In this document: one piece after another, positions 28,236 through 29,036 of the stretch
Layout of the letters: every line of letters starts with the position of its first letter
Position numbering within the stretch: the stretch's first letter is position 1
Source: Chara braunii
Taxonomy: Eukaryota > Streptophyta > Charophyceae > Charales > Characeae
Assembly (NCBI GenBank): GCA_003427395.1
Contig: BFEA01000212.1
Location: forward strand, 121,739 to 150,774
Length of the DNA stretch: 29,036 nt
Direction: 5' to 3'
Made by a program: the position numbers and the translations under genes
The notes under the pieces: generated by a model
What the model saw: the letters and a program-made list of their open reading frames with translations, nothing else
Told to the model about the DNA's origin: nothing
Database searches by the model: none

Positions 28236-28367
28236 TTGCTGCCTTGCCGCCATCATGCCAAGGCACCGGAGTTAACCGAGGTTCTCGACGCCGGTTGGAT
28301 TCGTCCCAAGGGTTACCCCAAGGAGATCGTTTGTGACCGCGACACTTGGTTCATGTCCGATTTTTTT
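28236..28367 (+). pseudogene. Ty3-type integrase core fragment
   Basis: A short + strand frame reads AKAPELTEVLDAGWIRPKG and then PKEIVCDRDTWFMSDFF. This matches the part of the rve integrase core around its second catalytic Asp (IVSDRD-type motif; here Asp at 28335-28337). Similarity stops at a T/G run after 28367. It is opposite in strand to the gag array, so it probably belongs to a different element. Integrase would insert retrotransposon cDNA; only about 44 codons of it remain. Confidence 0.75.
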
Positions 28368-28756
28368 GGGGGGGTTGGCGCTCCTCAAACGATATGGCTC
28401 ATCTCATTAGCAGCATGAAGCTGCCCGTTGCTCGACCCGTGCGGAACTTCAGGCACAGCCCCCGATGTTCCCACACGTTACGAACGCAAGTTACAAGGCA
28501 AGCCGGTATCTTCGGCTCCACGCCATGCTCGCGTGTTCCACCAACTGATACATGCTCAGTCGAGTAATGTATATGGAGCCAAAGATCCACAAAGTGATGA
28601 AAAGGACTCGTATGGACAATGCAGTGTCAGCAAAGCATCAACCAGCAATGTACCTCTAGAAAATAACACGACGTAGCGCAATGGAAGACTCAAAGATATG
28701 ACCTGACCGACTAGATACTGACACGACCTCCCATCATATATCACACATGTGAGAGG
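28368..28756. other. unassigned sequence after the integrase fragment
   Basis: About 390 bases. A + frame (28428-28676) is open for 82 codons but shows no motif I recognise. It may be a decayed downstream part of the same retrotransposon. Confidence 0.4.
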
Positions 28757-28798
28757 ACGAGGAGGGACCGCATACATGGAAGAAAGGTCCCTCCTCGT
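28757..28798. repeat. hairpin, 13-bp perfect stem
   Basis: ACGAGGAGGGACC at 28757-28769 is perfectly complementary to 28786-28798, with a 16-base loop. Its function is unknown; it could be part of a retrotransposon LTR or a small TIR element. Confidence 0.85.
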
Positions 28799-28966
28799 AC
28801 ACACACATGGGGAAGATACCAGGGATGAGAGATGGGGGAGAGGCAGGACGAAGATGGAGGTGAGGAAGAAGACCAAGATCGCGATAGCGAAGTCCAGAAA
28901 TAGCCTCCCTGCCACAAAATGTCGAATCAGATCCTGGGCCAATGCCCGATGTAACCTCTGCCTTTA

Positions 28967-28968
<2 letters not shown>

Positions 28969-29036
<68 letters not shown>
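28969..29036. repeat. (CT)n microsatellite
   Basis: Thirty-four uninterrupted CT units running to the right edge of the window. Confidence 0.98.

Overview
This window looks like transposon-dense nuclear DNA of a plant or green alga. I found no intact host gene, rRNA, tRNA, CRISPR array or bacterial-type operon. Two degenerate LINEs, a PIF/Harbinger element, Ty3-type gag and integrase remnants, several small TIR elements and long microsatellites fit a eukaryote. The gag and the Harbinger partner protein remind me of predicted proteins from the charophyte Chara braunii. That is from memory and unverified. Both ends are GA/CT microsatellites, and there are N gaps at 10809, 16961-17190 and 27880, so this may be a short draft contig.

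Layout: 1-76 is a GT/GA microsatellite and 77-1135 has nothing recognisable. 1136-5105 is a broken PIF/Harbinger element: a TCCTAAA-rich putative left end, a + strand DDE transposase with two internal TAG codons (1751-3070), and a frameshifted - strand partner ORF (3990-5105). About 5263-12180 is LINE A on the - strand (ORF1 with a zinc knuckle; ORF2 with APE endonuclease and reverse transcriptase), split by an 841-bp TIR element flanked by TTAA. About 12640-20270 is LINE B, same orientation and domain order, split by a 956-bp hAT-like element (8-bp target duplication) and a 1.1-kb TIR element holding the large gap. 20270-21300 is unassigned, with a hairpin and a gag scrap. 21303-26771 is two tandem units of about 2.6 and 2.8 kb, each with a broken - strand gag and about 1.1 kb of non-coding sequence and no pol. 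26772-29036 holds unassigned sequence, a purine tract with a G-quadruplex motif, a 95-bp duplication around a single N, hairpins, a CCGG-rich hAT-like end, a Ty3-type integrase fragment and a CT microsatellite.

The parts are successive insertions, not a pathway. The LINEs are the older layer: each small element can be removed on paper at its duplicated target and the LINE similarity continues on the other side. All long coding regions carry stops, frameshifts or catalytic changes, so autonomous activity from this locus is unlikely. I see no clear new functional system. The best leads are the pol-less gag tandem array, the precise nested insertions and a conserved C-terminal module in the LINE ORF1 proteins.
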